From Syngnathus acus (taxonomy: Eukaryota > Chordata > Actinopteri > Syngnathiformes > Syngnathidae), in assembly GCF_901709675.1 (NCBI RefSeq), contig NC_051088.1, positions 16,420,193-16,484,192 on the forward strand: a stretch of DNA of 64,000 nucleotides, written 5' to 3'. The translations under genes were made by a program, and so were the position numbers. Below are positions 1 through 12,500 of this stretch, one piece after another. The notes under the pieces are model-generated. The model had not been told where the DNA came from and made no database searches. It saw only the letters and a list, made by a program, of their open reading frames with translations. Each line of letters starts with the position of its first letter. The first letter of the stretch is position 1.

Positions 1-458
1 AAGATAATTACTGAAAACATTTGGAAAGATGGCGAATTATGTAAGACTCAATTGTGGCAAGATAGTGTGATAAAGTAAAAATACATCTTCTCGTCAGTGT
101 GTTGGCTCAAACAACATCTAGAAGTTGAGAGAACGGCTTGAATTTTTTTTTGTTGCTTTCAGGAAACATCTCCCAACACGCATCTTCATTTGTCCATCAT
201 TGTTTGTGTGTTTTGAGTGAGATAAAGCGCTTCCTGAGGTGAATGTTGTCAATAGCAGAGAACCTGGCACAAACAATCAGTGCGTGCACGTGAGCAGGGA
301 TTACACTGCCACCACGTGACCGCTGTGGCTCGAGACAGAACTTGAACACCGGACAGGACAGGACAGGACAGGACGGCTTCTTAAGAGGAAAAGGGCACAA
401 GAATAAATGTACTGAGTGCCTTTCATTAACCACAAATTATTGTCAGAGATAGGTGGTG

Positions 459-565
<107 letters not shown>

Positions 566-1591
566 AAAGAAATCTCAGCATACAACTCCACTTGGAGGCT
601 TGACTTGAGGTTTTTTTTTTCTCTCGCTCTCTCTCCTTGGGGCTCCATCTACTTTATATTCAAGGTTTGTTTTTGTCGCCAAATGGTGAGAGTCCACACT
701 TGCATTTTTTTGCCGTTTCCCTGCCTTTGGGTACCAGAAAGCATTTGCAAAGACTTTCTTGCAGGCATTGTGACACACTGAAGGAAGTGAATGCTTTGAA
801 ATGCTGTTTTCCTTTATTTGCTTCAGCAGTTAATCAAAGATGGGGCCTTCCAAGGTGACTTTGGAATTGCGCAAGTCATGCACGATCCATCAGGAAATGT
901 CAAATGTTGTCACAAACATTTGCTAAATCATTTCTGCGTGTTACATTTGTAGATCATCTAACCTATCTTCACTGAAAGGTTAAACAGTAATAAAATTTTG
1001 ATATGCTGAATGGTGAGACTGTTAAAAATTTACTTTTGAAGGTCGATATTGCGCACGAGTGTGTCATACACGGGATGTTTCGGTAATTCTATTAGAAAAT
1101 GTGAGAAATTTTTTTTCTAGAGTTTTCAATTTTAATAGTATAACAGGAAGATTCAATGGTGGTTCTGGTGTGCAGACAGCAGAGGTAATATCAAATGCTC
1201 ACAAATTTTGTTTAATGTTAGCCATGCTAGCTGCTAGTGCAACTGCTGCTAAATGTTGCCAGGCACCGTAGAATACTGTCAGAGCACTCAAGTCATTTTC
1301 TATCTCCAGCAATTGCGCGTTTTAAAGGATAGTGGAACTTTCATACGTGCATTGACAAATATATTTCCCAAAATAACATTTTAAGAGCATGTATTTTGCA
1401 CCTATGCACATAGTTTGTCTATATTTAAAATAGCAGTTTTGTCATACTTGGGAAGTGCTTGGTCCAAAGATAGTACTGATTAAAAAATGTGGCCCCTTCC
1501 AGCATTTAAGTTGACCAGATTGATTTTTTTTAGTATAACCTATGACTATATTGTCATTTAGGTGTGTAGTACTTACAAGAAACTCCAAAGG

Positions 1592-1597
<6 letters not shown>

Positions 1598-1648
<51 letters not shown>
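1598..1648. repeat. (AC)n dinucleotide microsatellite
   Basis: About 25 uninterrupted AC units. The Thr-His or Val-Cys repeats in the translated frames are repeat artefacts. Confidence 0.95.
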
Positions 1649-1651
<3 letters not shown>

Positions 1652-2218
1652 TGTCACCATCTATTTCACATGGATGACTCTGCGATTAGCACACACAGTG
1701 AGCAATGTGCACTGCCCTGTGATTTGTTCACTCATTTACATCCTTTTGTTTGCTTGCATGAGCAAGAATTGGTGTTCTTTAAACAAAGATAATTTCGATG
1801 CACAGTCTAATGTATTATGTTCGCGCAAAAGTTACGATCGAAACATTTCAGAATGCTAAGTGTACATTTTTTATTTACTTGACGCTATTTTTATTGCATG
1901 TTGCCATGATCCATTTGTGGGGCCATGACAAATCATGAAATGAGAAGACAAAGGCAAGTCATATCTCTTCTACTCTTCACAAAAAAACGGAACTCTTCAC
2001 ATTGCAAGCAACAAACCACTGCCCTTCAACTCTTTGAATGCCATCATGTTTTTTATTTAACAAGTGTCATACTCCCTCCACTCCCTTAAAGATACAGCAA
2101 CCCACACAGTCCACAACCCCAGAATTCACTGTAAAAAAATTCTATGATTAAACAGGTAATTGCAAACAGTGTCAAGAAAAATAGTCAACGCTGTGGAGGA
2201 CGGCATAAGTGTCTAAAA

Positions 2219-3800
2219 CGGCTGCACTTAGCGGTGCTGGGTCCAAGACTACAACTGCAGTGGCACATTAACGTCCATCTGAGCAGACTTGAGGCGGCCT
2301 ATTGTGATCTGCCCTGCTTGACCTCCAATGTCCACCACAAAACCTTTAGCCCCTCCCTCCACCACCCACAAGGGCCCCCTTGTAGGGAGGCTGCAGTGGG
2401 TGGTAGAGGTTGCTATTGGAGATGATGACTTGGCTGTTGGTAAGTTTAACCCAGGATGCGATGAATGCCCGCACCACCACTCCTGAGGTAGTCCATGACA
2501 GGGGAACAACTTCTGGCCACTTGGGGTGGTTCTATCAACCATAGTGAGTAGGTGGTATGGAGGCAGGGGTCCTACCAAGTCCACGTTCGGTCAAAATGTC
2601 TCTCTAGCACAAGAGTGTCGGCAGCCATGGTCGTGTAATCAAGCCCCAGGTTAACGGCCCCCGCTACTGACCAGGAGAGGCAGTCAGCAGCGTAATTGTC
2701 CTTGCCAGCCACGTGCTGGCTGGCTGGCTGTAGTGAATTCCAATATGTCAGCAAGCTGACATTGCTACAACAACCAGACCATGGCTCCGAGGTCTTGGCC
2801 ACAAAGGCAGTGAACTACCGGCCCTCCATGAGAAACTGGAAGTGTCGGTGATGAGGAAAAGTCCAAGGAGCGTTCTGTCAAGGTGCTATAGTTCCTCTTG
2901 CTGTCACGGAGTTCCCTGCTGACAAAAGCAATCTTGGCAAAGACTTCCTCCTTGGGCCCTTTCCCCTACATGGTCTCATACAAGGGCAGCATGATGTGAG
3001 CTCCCTTGGGAATGAACCGGTTGTAAAAGTTCACCATGTCCAAGAACTCCTGCAGGGACTTTACAGTGGTGGGGGGTGGAAAACTGGCAACGGTGTCCGC
3101 CCTGGCCAGAAGGGGGGTGGCTCCCTGTGGCGTGACATAGTGGCCAAGAAAGTTAATTGCTGAGAAACTAAATTGGCACTCGGCTGAGTTGCTCGAACTA
3201 CAGCCGGAGGTGTGTCAGGTGGCCATTGAATATGCACTGGCCATCAGGATGTCGTCCAAAAAGAACAGGCGCTGAAATGTCTGCGCTGCCCCCTTGAGGC
3301 TGAAAATCACCCTCAGAAACTCGAAAAAGCCAAAGGGTGTGACGACTGCTGTTTTCGGTACATCCTGAAGATGTCCAGGTCTGCACCAGGTCGGCCTCGG
3401 AAAAAAAGATGGTGGCCATGCCAGGTGGGTGGAGAAGTCCTGCACGTGCAGGATGAGATGCCAGTTCAGGTGACGAAAATTGCCACAGGGGCCCCAATCA
3501 CCATCACCCTTGGTCACCTCTACAGCTGCCGGGAAGGTGGACTTGGTGAAGTGAGGTCAGGAAACTCGGTGAGCGGGGGTACGTAGCAAAAGAAACACAT
3601 CAATAAGGTGACAGTTGGCATTATTCTGATTAAATGCACAGAGAAAGTATGCACCCAGCAGTGGCTAGGATATAGAGACCATTAAAAAGTCCCCGCCGAA
3701 ACACCATCCACCAAAACACACCTCCACATACCTGGTGGTGTAGGTAGGCGCGCCATTGGCCGCTTCCAGCAGGGGTATGTGTCTACCGGCCATTGTATCT
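2219..3800 (-). mobile_element. Degenerate Ty3/Gypsy-type LTR-retrotransposon pol fragment
   Basis: Reading the minus strand from 3.8 kb down gives, in order, broken pieces of a retrotransposon pol polyprotein. First comes a stretch resembling the protease-RT linker (about 3790-3600). Then reverse transcriptase-like text (3517-3215) includes FRHLN, PKTAVVTPFG, KGAAQTFQRL and the FLDDIL active-site block. Next is an RNase H/tether-like block with VAGKDNYAADCLS (about 2802-2660). Last are integrase pieces: DLVGPLPP and LLTMVDRTT near 2584-2530, and a C-terminal piece near 2360-2249. Frames shift several times, stops occur and most of the integrase is missing, so it is inactive. No flanking LTRs were recognised. 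Family assignment rests on motif recall; the subfamily is unknown. Confidence 0.8.
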
Positions 3801-6800
3801 ATTGGCTCTGCTGGCAGAATACTGCAATGAATAAATATTTTTCAAAGTTTACAATAACTTAACCCATCAAGGTTATTATTATATTGTGCATGGGAGCCTG
3901 TGTTCCCCTAGTTGTACACACACCACACTTTGAGAATCACTGTATTATATAATGGAGCCACACAGATTTTTTGCTATTTTCTCACATGCGCCACAAGTAA
4001 ATTATTAAATCATCAAAACCAATACAACTGCCAAACTAAAATGGATATTTAAATAGAATACTGTTTTTGAAAATATAATCCATTTCATGATGGAATGTAA
4101 AATATTTTTACTACTATAAATTTCCAATGGATGATGATGATGATGACGATGATGATGAATAACATTTGCTACCATTTTCTTTTGACTGCTGTCATTTGTT
4201 TTTTTCCATCAAGGGCAAATATGCGATGATGATTTTGGGGGGGACTCGGTGAGTCAGGTGCGCTCGCGGAGACTGTCGCTTTAAGAGGTTGTTGCATGGA
4301 GAAGCTGGTGATTTTCCACTCAAACTGATATTAAGGCAAGCGGCTCCAACGAGCGTCATGGTCACGCGGGAAAATTGCTTTAATTGTTTCAATCAACGTT
4401 GAACGAGGTATACTTGACGAGGAGCAAGCCGCCCCGCGGACAGGTAAATCATTTCTTGGGTATTTCCACGTGAAGCCACAAAATGGCATTACGACGAGTA
4501 CATCATGACATTTAACGGGACGAGGAATGAATTGTGATTTTGATGTGATGCACATCCACGTTGCCAGTCTTTGACAATAAGACGTCATGTTTTATTTGTA
4601 TGTTGCTGTTCAAACAAGAAAGCTTTGCTCATTGATCCTCGTTCATTTCCATGTGAAGATGAGAGCACAATGTTAGACAAGCATCTCCTCACTGCTACTT
4701 TTTTTTTTTTTTTTAAAGGATAAAAGATTAATTCGTCAACCAAATCAATGACTGACTGCCTTAATTCCTCGGACCCTACCTAGACTATGATTATTTGAAA
4801 TGCCCAGTTACTCTTTTGCTAACTACAAAACCTTGTCATGATATAACCTGAGTTATCCCAAACTGTGAGCTTTTGAGTGTTTATTTTTAACTCCTTCATC
4901 CAACTTGCAATTCAAATTCATATCATTTGGCACAGTCACACAAGGTAATTATTTGATGCATGTCATGTATTTAAATAAGTGTGTTTGTGTGTGATCTATG
5001 CATAGAGCAGTGGAAAAATATGACACCACCCTTGAGTGATAATACGTATAGTTAATTGAAGAGCTAGCCATCTTCCATGGCTTTTTTTCAATTGTTCAGT
5101 TAAAACAAGGCATTCCATGTTTTCTTTGTCAAATTTTAGTGCACCTGTAATCATACAGCCAGCTATAGTTAACCCCCAAAGACAAACTAGGTGGTCTGAT
5201 CATTTTTGGGCGACTGCAGTTTTACTTTTCTTTACCCTTACAATGGCAAATCTCCATCAAAGCGCTTATTGTAGGCTTTTAACTCCCATTCTTATTCTAG
5301 TCTTTTTTTTTCTCTTTAAAGAATTATACACGACTGTGACGCTCATCCTCTCTCTGCATAATAGTGACTGTTAAAATGTTATATAACAAATGTAGTCCAT
5401 AGAGCATGACATGGGACAAAATGCGATGGATTATGTTGTCATGCAGAGCTTAGAGAAGTCGAGCGTGTGTGAGAGAGAGTGTGTGTGTGTGAGAGTGGGA
5501 TAGTACTTGTCATCCACCGGTTCTTGTTCCCCTGTTAAACTGTGCAAATCCTGTCCAAGACCCTATTAGTTAATAATTGATGGTCACACGCCGGCCATTG
5601 TGGACTCACTCCGAGTGGCGTCTAAACAGACTGGAAGAAATTACATCCGTGTTTCCTTTTTGGATATGTTATTGGCTCATACTGGACGTGTTTACAGAGC
5701 ACAGATGATAAAGCACGTGTTGTGGCATTATGGAGGACAAGGATTCAAAGCGCTTTGCATTCCAGAGCAACATTGAATGTCAAAGAGTGACGAAAGCATA
5801 TCTTTGTGATGCGTGAGTGTGGAATGGAAAATTCAAGGACATTGTGTTGGTAGGACTTTGAGTGCACCAAGAGTAGCGTACACCACAAGTTGACACAGAC
5901 TGTGTTCCGTTAGACTGACAGAAGGTCCGTTAGTCCGTCACTGACGAAAACTTATTTTGCAAGGTGAGGCCAGGCCACTGACAAACTCAAATAAAAGGCA
6001 TGCATTGATTAAAAAGCTTTAATTTAAGCCTTAAGTGACTAAACAAACACTCTACTGGAATTTTTAGGCTTGCATGTTTGAAAAAAAATGTTATTGCAAA
6101 GATAGAAATCATTTTCTAGTCACTATCACTTTTTAAATGGCAAAACGTTTCCACGATGTGTTGGTATGAAATATTATTGCACAGCTTTTCCATTACACAT
6201 AAGGCAGAGCTCATTAACGTCATGACACATTGATACAAAACATTCAGTAGATAAGACATTCTTATGAGGATATGTTTTTCCTTCTTTTCCCTTCCCTTTT
6301 CTTCCCTTCCGTATTCCTGCTTGCGGACACTATAAAAGCTTCTGATCTGGAGTCTGACCTTGTTTCATCTGCTTATTGTGTACTGACTGCCGTAAAACAA
6401 CCCAAGATCTTGCAAGTAAAGAACCAACTCCGCATCTTTGTTATCTTTGCTCAACGACGAACATCTTGAACAAAACTCAACAGAGCAGATGACCACAAAT
6501 GTCCTACCTGTGTCATCATCATGTTCCCTCGGGTGCACGCATGCAGCCAAATCTCATTAAAAACGTAATTAATCTTAACGGAGAGCGGTCCGTTTACAGA
6601 CGGCACAGAATATGGATGATGAAATATAGATTTTTATTTTTTTTTATAAAGACCCACCCAATGGTTTTAGACATACCTAAGTGAAAATGCCTTCCAGAAA
6701 ACTGATGATGGATGTTAGGTTGCCAGGCCAGTGACGAATTAGTCGCTTCTCTGCCACCAGGAATTATCCTGGCACCTAATATTTGAATACATTATGGAAA

Positions 6801-7190
6801 AATCTCTATCAGAAACATTTACATTGACCACTTTGATATTTTATAGCCGCTAACGGCTTGCTTGAAGGAATCGACAGGGTGAAGACTGCCCCCTGTGGTC
6901 ACACTTTGATTGATTTATTATTTATTTCCTCTGCCTGGCCCCGTTATCTAGGAATTCACATAAGAGATACGAGGGCAACTCCACAGCAAAGTTTAACTTC
7001 ACCGCAGAGCATGTTTGCAAACGGTTCGGTCACCTTTCACACAAATATTGGTGACGATACATGCAAATATAACGTTAAGAAAAATGTTCCGTTTAATTTT
7101 TGATTTACATGTCACAATGGTAAACAGTAAATTAAATCACACAATGTAATGTGTATTTTTTATTATTAAGATAAATTGGAATTGCTTTAA
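3801..7190. other. Intergenic DNA, no gene recognised
   Basis: AT-rich sequence with a short GAT run (about 4131-4160), a GT/GA-rich tract (about 5465-5495) and no exon with recognisable similarity. The only notable part is the locally CpG-rich block at about 4230-4445, listed separately as a possible untranslated exon. Confidence 0.5.
4230..4442 (+). promoter_or_regulatory. CpG-rich block with a splice donor; possible untranslated first exon of slc6a6
   Basis: This short block is richer in G+C and CpG than its surroundings. It ends in GCCGCCCCGCGGACAG followed by GTAAAT, a good donor context. A distal 5' UTR exon with its promoter, for the plus-strand slc6a6 gene starting at 9.5 kb, is one reading. 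There is no coding similarity to confirm it, and it competes with the better-formed promoter near 8 kb. Confidence 0.25.
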
Positions 7191-7196
7191 AAAAAG

Positions 7197-7508
7197 GTGG
7201 AGCCCATTCCATGCATCCAACCATCCATATTCAGAATTTTCCTCACGAGCCTAACCCAGCCGTCATCGGGCAGTAGGCGGGGGCACCTTGAACTGGTTGC
7301 CAGGGCGCACCGAGATAAACAACTCACAACTATGGCCAATTTGGAGTGCTCAATCGGCCTGCTATGCATGTATTTATAATGTGGAAGGAAACCCACGCAG
7401 GCCCGGGGAGAGCATGCAAACTCCACGCAGAAAGGCCAGAGTCGGAATTGAACCAACAACCCACACTGTGAGCCAGACATGCTAATCAGTGCGCCACCGT
7501 GCCTTCAT
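7197..7508 (-). mobile_element. tRNA-like SINE-type interspersed repeat
   Basis: On the minus strand the element opens with GGCACGGTGGCGCACTGATT and has a pol III B-box-like GGTTCAATTCC about 50 nt in. It continues with text typical of a very common fish repeat (a 'gagtttgcatgctctcc' block and 'ggaaacc') and ends in an ATGGATGG-like tail. This is the organisation of a tRNA-derived short interspersed element. A truncated relative lies near 30.7 kb. The family name was not assigned. Confidence 0.55.
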
Positions 7509-7838
7509 GGGCTAAATGGATTCAATGTACAATTGCTTAAAGCAGTAGCGTCGTCAACCTTTTAAGTGTACCAGGAATAGGTTTCGCATAAAGACACGTT
7601 TTGACGGAAGCTTTGTTTTATTGCTCATTTGAAGATTCGCCTTGACATAAGCGAGGCACAGATGGATGCACCTATTTTTTTGCAGTCTTTCTGTGCAGCC
7701 AGCTATCAAATGGCCCGCGGCTCGGTATCTGTCCAAGGCCTAGTGGGGGCGACCCCTGTCCAAAAGTATTAGTTCAAGCCAAACTTTGTTTTCCCTCACC
7801 CCACTTTTATCTTCTGCATCTCTAACTTGAATTAGAAG

Positions 7839-7875
7839 TGTGTGTGCGTGTGTTTGAGTGTGTGTGTGTGTGTTG
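7839..7875. repeat. GT-rich simple repeat
   Basis: Interrupted GT dinucleotide tract followed by a G-rich stretch. It lies about 115 bp upstream of the putative slc6a6 GC box. Confidence 0.7.
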
Positions 7876-7987
7876 GGGGTGGGGTAGGGAGAAGTGGAAA
7901 TTTACAGTCTCCCATGTTTGTACCTGAGTTGTCTGTCAAAGCAAGGCTCCGTCCAATCCCTGCTTTGGATTTAATTGTCTTTAGCCG

Positions 7988-8111
7988 AGGGGCGGGCCCT
8001 GCTGTCAGCTCCACTTCTAGTGACCCGAGCTGGCATAAATACACTTAGTACAGAGGAATGGTGACAGCTGACGACGACAAACTTTGATATTGTTGCAGCC
8101 ATGAAGGAAAT
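7988..8111 (+). promoter_or_regulatory. slc6a6: Candidate slc6a6 promoter and first exon
   Basis: A GC box (GGGGCGGGCC, about 7989-7998) is followed by a TATA-like CATAAATA (about 8033-8040), which would place transcription start near 8065. The sequence then reads to an ATG at 8101 and a strong donor, ATGAAGGAAAT then GTAAGT, with the exon ending at 8111. Splicing to the first recognised coding exon (acceptor before 9548) gives ATG AAG GAA ATC ATG GCC, in frame with the annotated start at 9549. The exon could therefore be a 5' leader or add Met-Lys-Glu-Ile to the transporter. This is inferred from sequence signals only. Confidence 0.45.
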
Positions 8112-9548
8112 GTAAGTTTTATTTTATTGTCTTCAATAGAGTGTGTTGTGTTTAGGGGGGAGTACTTGTCATTGTTTTTTTTTTTTAATTATTTTAATCA
8201 TAACAATCAAATCATATTTGTTGAAAGGTTATGTGGATAATTTAATTCAGACATCTACTGTGTTCTTGAATTACTTTCACAATCCGACAGATAGAAATGG
8301 TGGCTTCTCCAAAATGGCAAAACTACTTCAGAAGACTCAATTTGACAGATTTTAATATTTATTGATGCAAATGAATCGTATTAAATCCCAAAGACAGTTT
8401 GATTGAACAGCACAGCCAGCGTCAGCGGTACCAGAAGTCAGGCGAGCAGGTGCAGGAGCAAAAGAGAGGAAAGGCAGCGAGAGGATGAGAAATGGTGTGG
8501 GTGCGATCCAGTTATGTAATGAGGCTGGAGAATGAAAAGCCACTCAGTTTGACTTGTCATGCATAACAAGGAGGTGAAAAAAATGCCAGAAAATAATGAC
8601 ACATTGCTCACACTTGGACCAAGGTCTGTTGAGGTGAAAGAACTTGTCGATCCCAGTATGAACGTGGAAAGTTTGACGAAGGGTTGTAAAATGTTATTTA
8701 TGGTCGCCTTGCTTTTATTTCATATTTCACAATATGTTTTGACCCACCGGCAATGTGAGCTCTTGCTGGTCAGGAAATGGAATTCTGTGCCATGTCAATT
8801 AAGACATTTTATCTTTCCTAGAAAGTTACATTATAATGATTGGCCTTGGTGTAAGCTTGTGTGTAAGCAGGCTAGGCGTTATCTTCCTCTCTAAATTTGG
8901 ACCTATGAGTGCTGTGGCACAAGATAAATGTCAACTCTTACTGGAAGTGCATATTATGTTAATTTAATTCCCTTGCTATTCAACCATGGAAACCGGATTA
9001 ATTAACCTTTTTACTAGTTGATGGCGATTGGAGTTGGATTGATTTTGAAAAATAATCTCGTCAGACCCCTCCCCCCTCAATATTATGATTTTATCCAATC
9101 AGTATATTATAAATAAAACTATAAACGCATATAAAAAAATAAGCCTATTGATACAAAACTTTTTTCTCCCTCAAAACTGCAGCTTCTCCAATTTGAAAAT
9201 CGCATTCTACTACGTTCCAATGTCGGTTTGAATTTGATTCTTATTAAAAACGCAGGATGGCGTCACGATTCTACCTTTCCAATTTATTTAATTTGACGAG
9301 GCTTGCTTCAATTTAACTCTGCCACCCAAACATTTCTCACGTCTCGAATGACCTCGGTGCATCAGATGCTCAGATTAGCAAGATTAGCGCCATGCCAGGG
9401 AATCTCACGTACTCAGTGATTACGCAGCACTCTGCAACGCAATCAGGAGACGATATTATCTCCCTAATGCCCGGCGCTTCGTCCCGCTCACCTCTGCCTT
9501 CGTCCATTTACTTACTAAGCACGCGCCCTCTGTTACGTCGCCCGCAGC

Positions 9549-12500
9549 ATGGCCCAGAAAGAGAAGCTTCAATGCCTGAAGGATTTCCACAAGGACACGT
9601 TGAAACCCTCACCGGGGAAGAGCCCAGGCACGCGGCCCGAAGATGAGGCCGAAGGCAAGGCTCCGCAGAGGGAGAAGTGGGCCAGCAAGCTCGACTTTGT
9701 TTTGTCCGTAGCCGGAGGCTTCGTCGGATTAGGAAATGTCTGGCGTTTTCCTTACCTTTGTTATAAGAATGGTGGAGGTAAGTAGGAGATGTCCAAAAGC
9801 CAAAGTGGTTGAAGCGCTGAGAAGTTAACTGATCAGCTTTTGTCCGGTGTCTTTCTCACCCAGGTGCATTCCTCATCCCTTACTTCATCTTCCTGTTTGG
9901 GGGAGGGCTGCCAGTCTTCTTCCTGGAAGTGGCACTGGGCCAGTACACCTCTGAAGGAGGCATCACCTGCTGGGCCAAACTCTGCCCCATCTTCACGGGT
10001 CAGTCCAAATACTTTTCTGCCTCACTGCTGATCAGATGTTTGATGTCACTGACCATCAGTAATTCTCAGCCACTGTGCTGGAGCACATTCGGGCACAGTT
10101 TCTCCAAGTTTGAGTTTCCATCCCAAAATTCAGTTTGAGAACTTTTCTGGCTGTCAGATTACCGCAACGCATAGTACATTTTATGCTATCCGTGGCAAAT
10201 TTCTCGGGACAGGGACATCTCTAGGCAAACCCAGCAGAGAAGACTCAAGCAGGGTAGCTTTGTGGACAGACTGTGGCAACACCTGTTCGAGGAGTGCCGT
10301 GTTTTCATCAATGCCGTTAAAGAGTAGGAACTGTAGCAAGCGTCAAAGCACTGTGACGTCTGTAAAGCTTCTCAAACTGGTGTTAAACTGCAGTCGGGGA
10401 CAGAAAAAAACTCACCGCTGCGGATTCTTTGATCCTCATAATTATGGAATCCAGTTGTGGGCCAGATTGACCAATTTGGCGGGCCAGATCCAGCCCAGGG
10501 CCCACCAGTTGATGATCATTGCTGTTAGAGATTCACTGTTGTATTAGGAGCTCCTAATATTGGGGGTGGGGTGGATTTCATTTTTTCATTGTACCATGAA
10601 ATCATGAAATGTCTCTCTGGACCACTAAAGTTGAGTCTCTGCAGATGGGTGACACCTTTCCTCAAATCCCCCCAAAATTAAGAGATGATCATTAATAGAC
10701 AATCATTCTTCAGCATTGAAGATGAATTATCCGGTGAGCACATACCAAGGCTCAGATGATGCATTGCAGCTTGTGTGTGCGTGTGATGGGTTCTTGGTTG
10801 TCATAGAAACAGACAAGACAAAAAAAAAGAGAAGTTGCCTAGCAATGAGCACTGCATGATGTGTTGCCACTACCCTGTTTGTTTTCACATTGAGGATATT
10901 TCTAAAGACGAAGGCACGCTGTTTTGGTCAGGTTTTGTTGTGGCCTGTGATACAGAACACGTAGAGTGTAGGCACTGCGCCTACCCTTTCTCTGAGGCAT
11001 AGTGGCCGTCTCGCCATTGGGTACAAAAGCCTGCACGTAGCCACAAAGTGGCCAAGCACACGTCATCAGTCCCCACCTCGAGAGCTTTTTATCGCCCCTG
11101 TCACATGCACATGGGTTTGCATTTGGCATGATGAGGTGTCAAAGTGATTTGTATAAAAATACTGTAGGGCAAGCAAGAGGGGGCAAGCAATTCTTTGTTG
11201 AGGTTCACAGCAAAGTCATCCAAGAATAGCACAAAATCAGAGAGATGCTTCCCCCTCGTTGACCTCATTTATGAGAATGGCTATCGGTAGTTGTAATGAG
11301 TTGCTCAACAACAGCGCTTTGTTTACACGGACGTCTTTTTCGATATCTAGTTGTGCTGTGGACCCTTGGAACATGAATAGCTCACTGGTAGAACAATGGA
11401 CAATTTGTCCTGAAATTTCAATGCTAATCTTGTGCAGACGTTGATTAAGGGCATCAAAACCCTAACAAAATGAGATGTGCTGTGTCTGTTCCAATTTTAT
11501 GTTTTGTTTGCGCATGTACCCTTTGCCCCAGATGTCGGTGATAAGATGATAAGGGAAACCGTCATGCAGAAACTGAAATGAAAAAGAAACGTATTCACAT
11601 GACCAGTACTCGAGGATTTGTTTTTATTTACAAATTTGTATTATGCATAAATGAATAGTTGAACACATTGAGTTACTATTTGCCATCTTGATTTTGGGTA
11701 AGTTCAGAAATCTGTCTTCATGCTCTAACAAAATTCCCGTTATATCCGGACTATAAACCGCACAAGCTAAAATGAGTGGAAAATCCCGTATAAGCCGCTC
11801 CAGACTATAAACCGCAGGTGTTTTAAATGAAATGTGCTCATTTCTATTACCTGTATTACTAAAACAAATCCTCTTACAATATCAAAAATTCATAGATAAG
11901 TTGCAGAGTTCAAAGGTTGCGCAAAAAGTAGCAGTTTATAGTCTGGGAATTACGGTAATAAGCTCGTCCTCGTGCTACTGTGAAGTTTTGAGAACTGAAA
12001 TAAACAATAGGTCTGTAAAATGAAGCTCTGTGCAGATGTGTTAAAAAGTGTGGAGAGAGAATGAATGAACAGATGGTGTCCCATGAACATTCTGTGCCTG
12101 GAGCGGATGACCTTATACACAAGCGGACGCTGCATGAGTATATCATCCTTAAAAGCTTCACGTTGAATATAAACATGCTTACATACTGCACAGGAAATCA
12201 AATATGGAAGAGCCGCTTTTACAATGGCTCAAATCAATAAAAAAAAAAAAAGTGTGTGAAAGGTGTGGAGCTGCATAGTGTCAAATCCACAGCAAATTAT
12301 CACTCGGCAGCTGTTTGGTTTTATGGTTGCCGCTGACAAAGTTAGCCGCAGTGGAAGAATTTGGCAACTTAAGAGCCAAACTTTTCCCCGGCGGCTTTTG
12401 GAGGACGACGACGGAGCTAAAACGAGTCACTATCTGGCAAGACAACTTGACTCGTAACGGTAATGTCAGAAGTCACAGCACATCGACATTTTATCAGGTT

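Noticed and set aside
1442-1859. Thr-His and Val-Cys repeat frames
   Set aside because: Produced by the AC dinucleotide repeat.
10110-10547. 145-codon plus-strand open frame in slc6a6 intron 2
   Set aside because: No recognisable domain, low-complexity mix, overlaps a decayed hAT-like fragment and lies within an intron. Best explained as chance.
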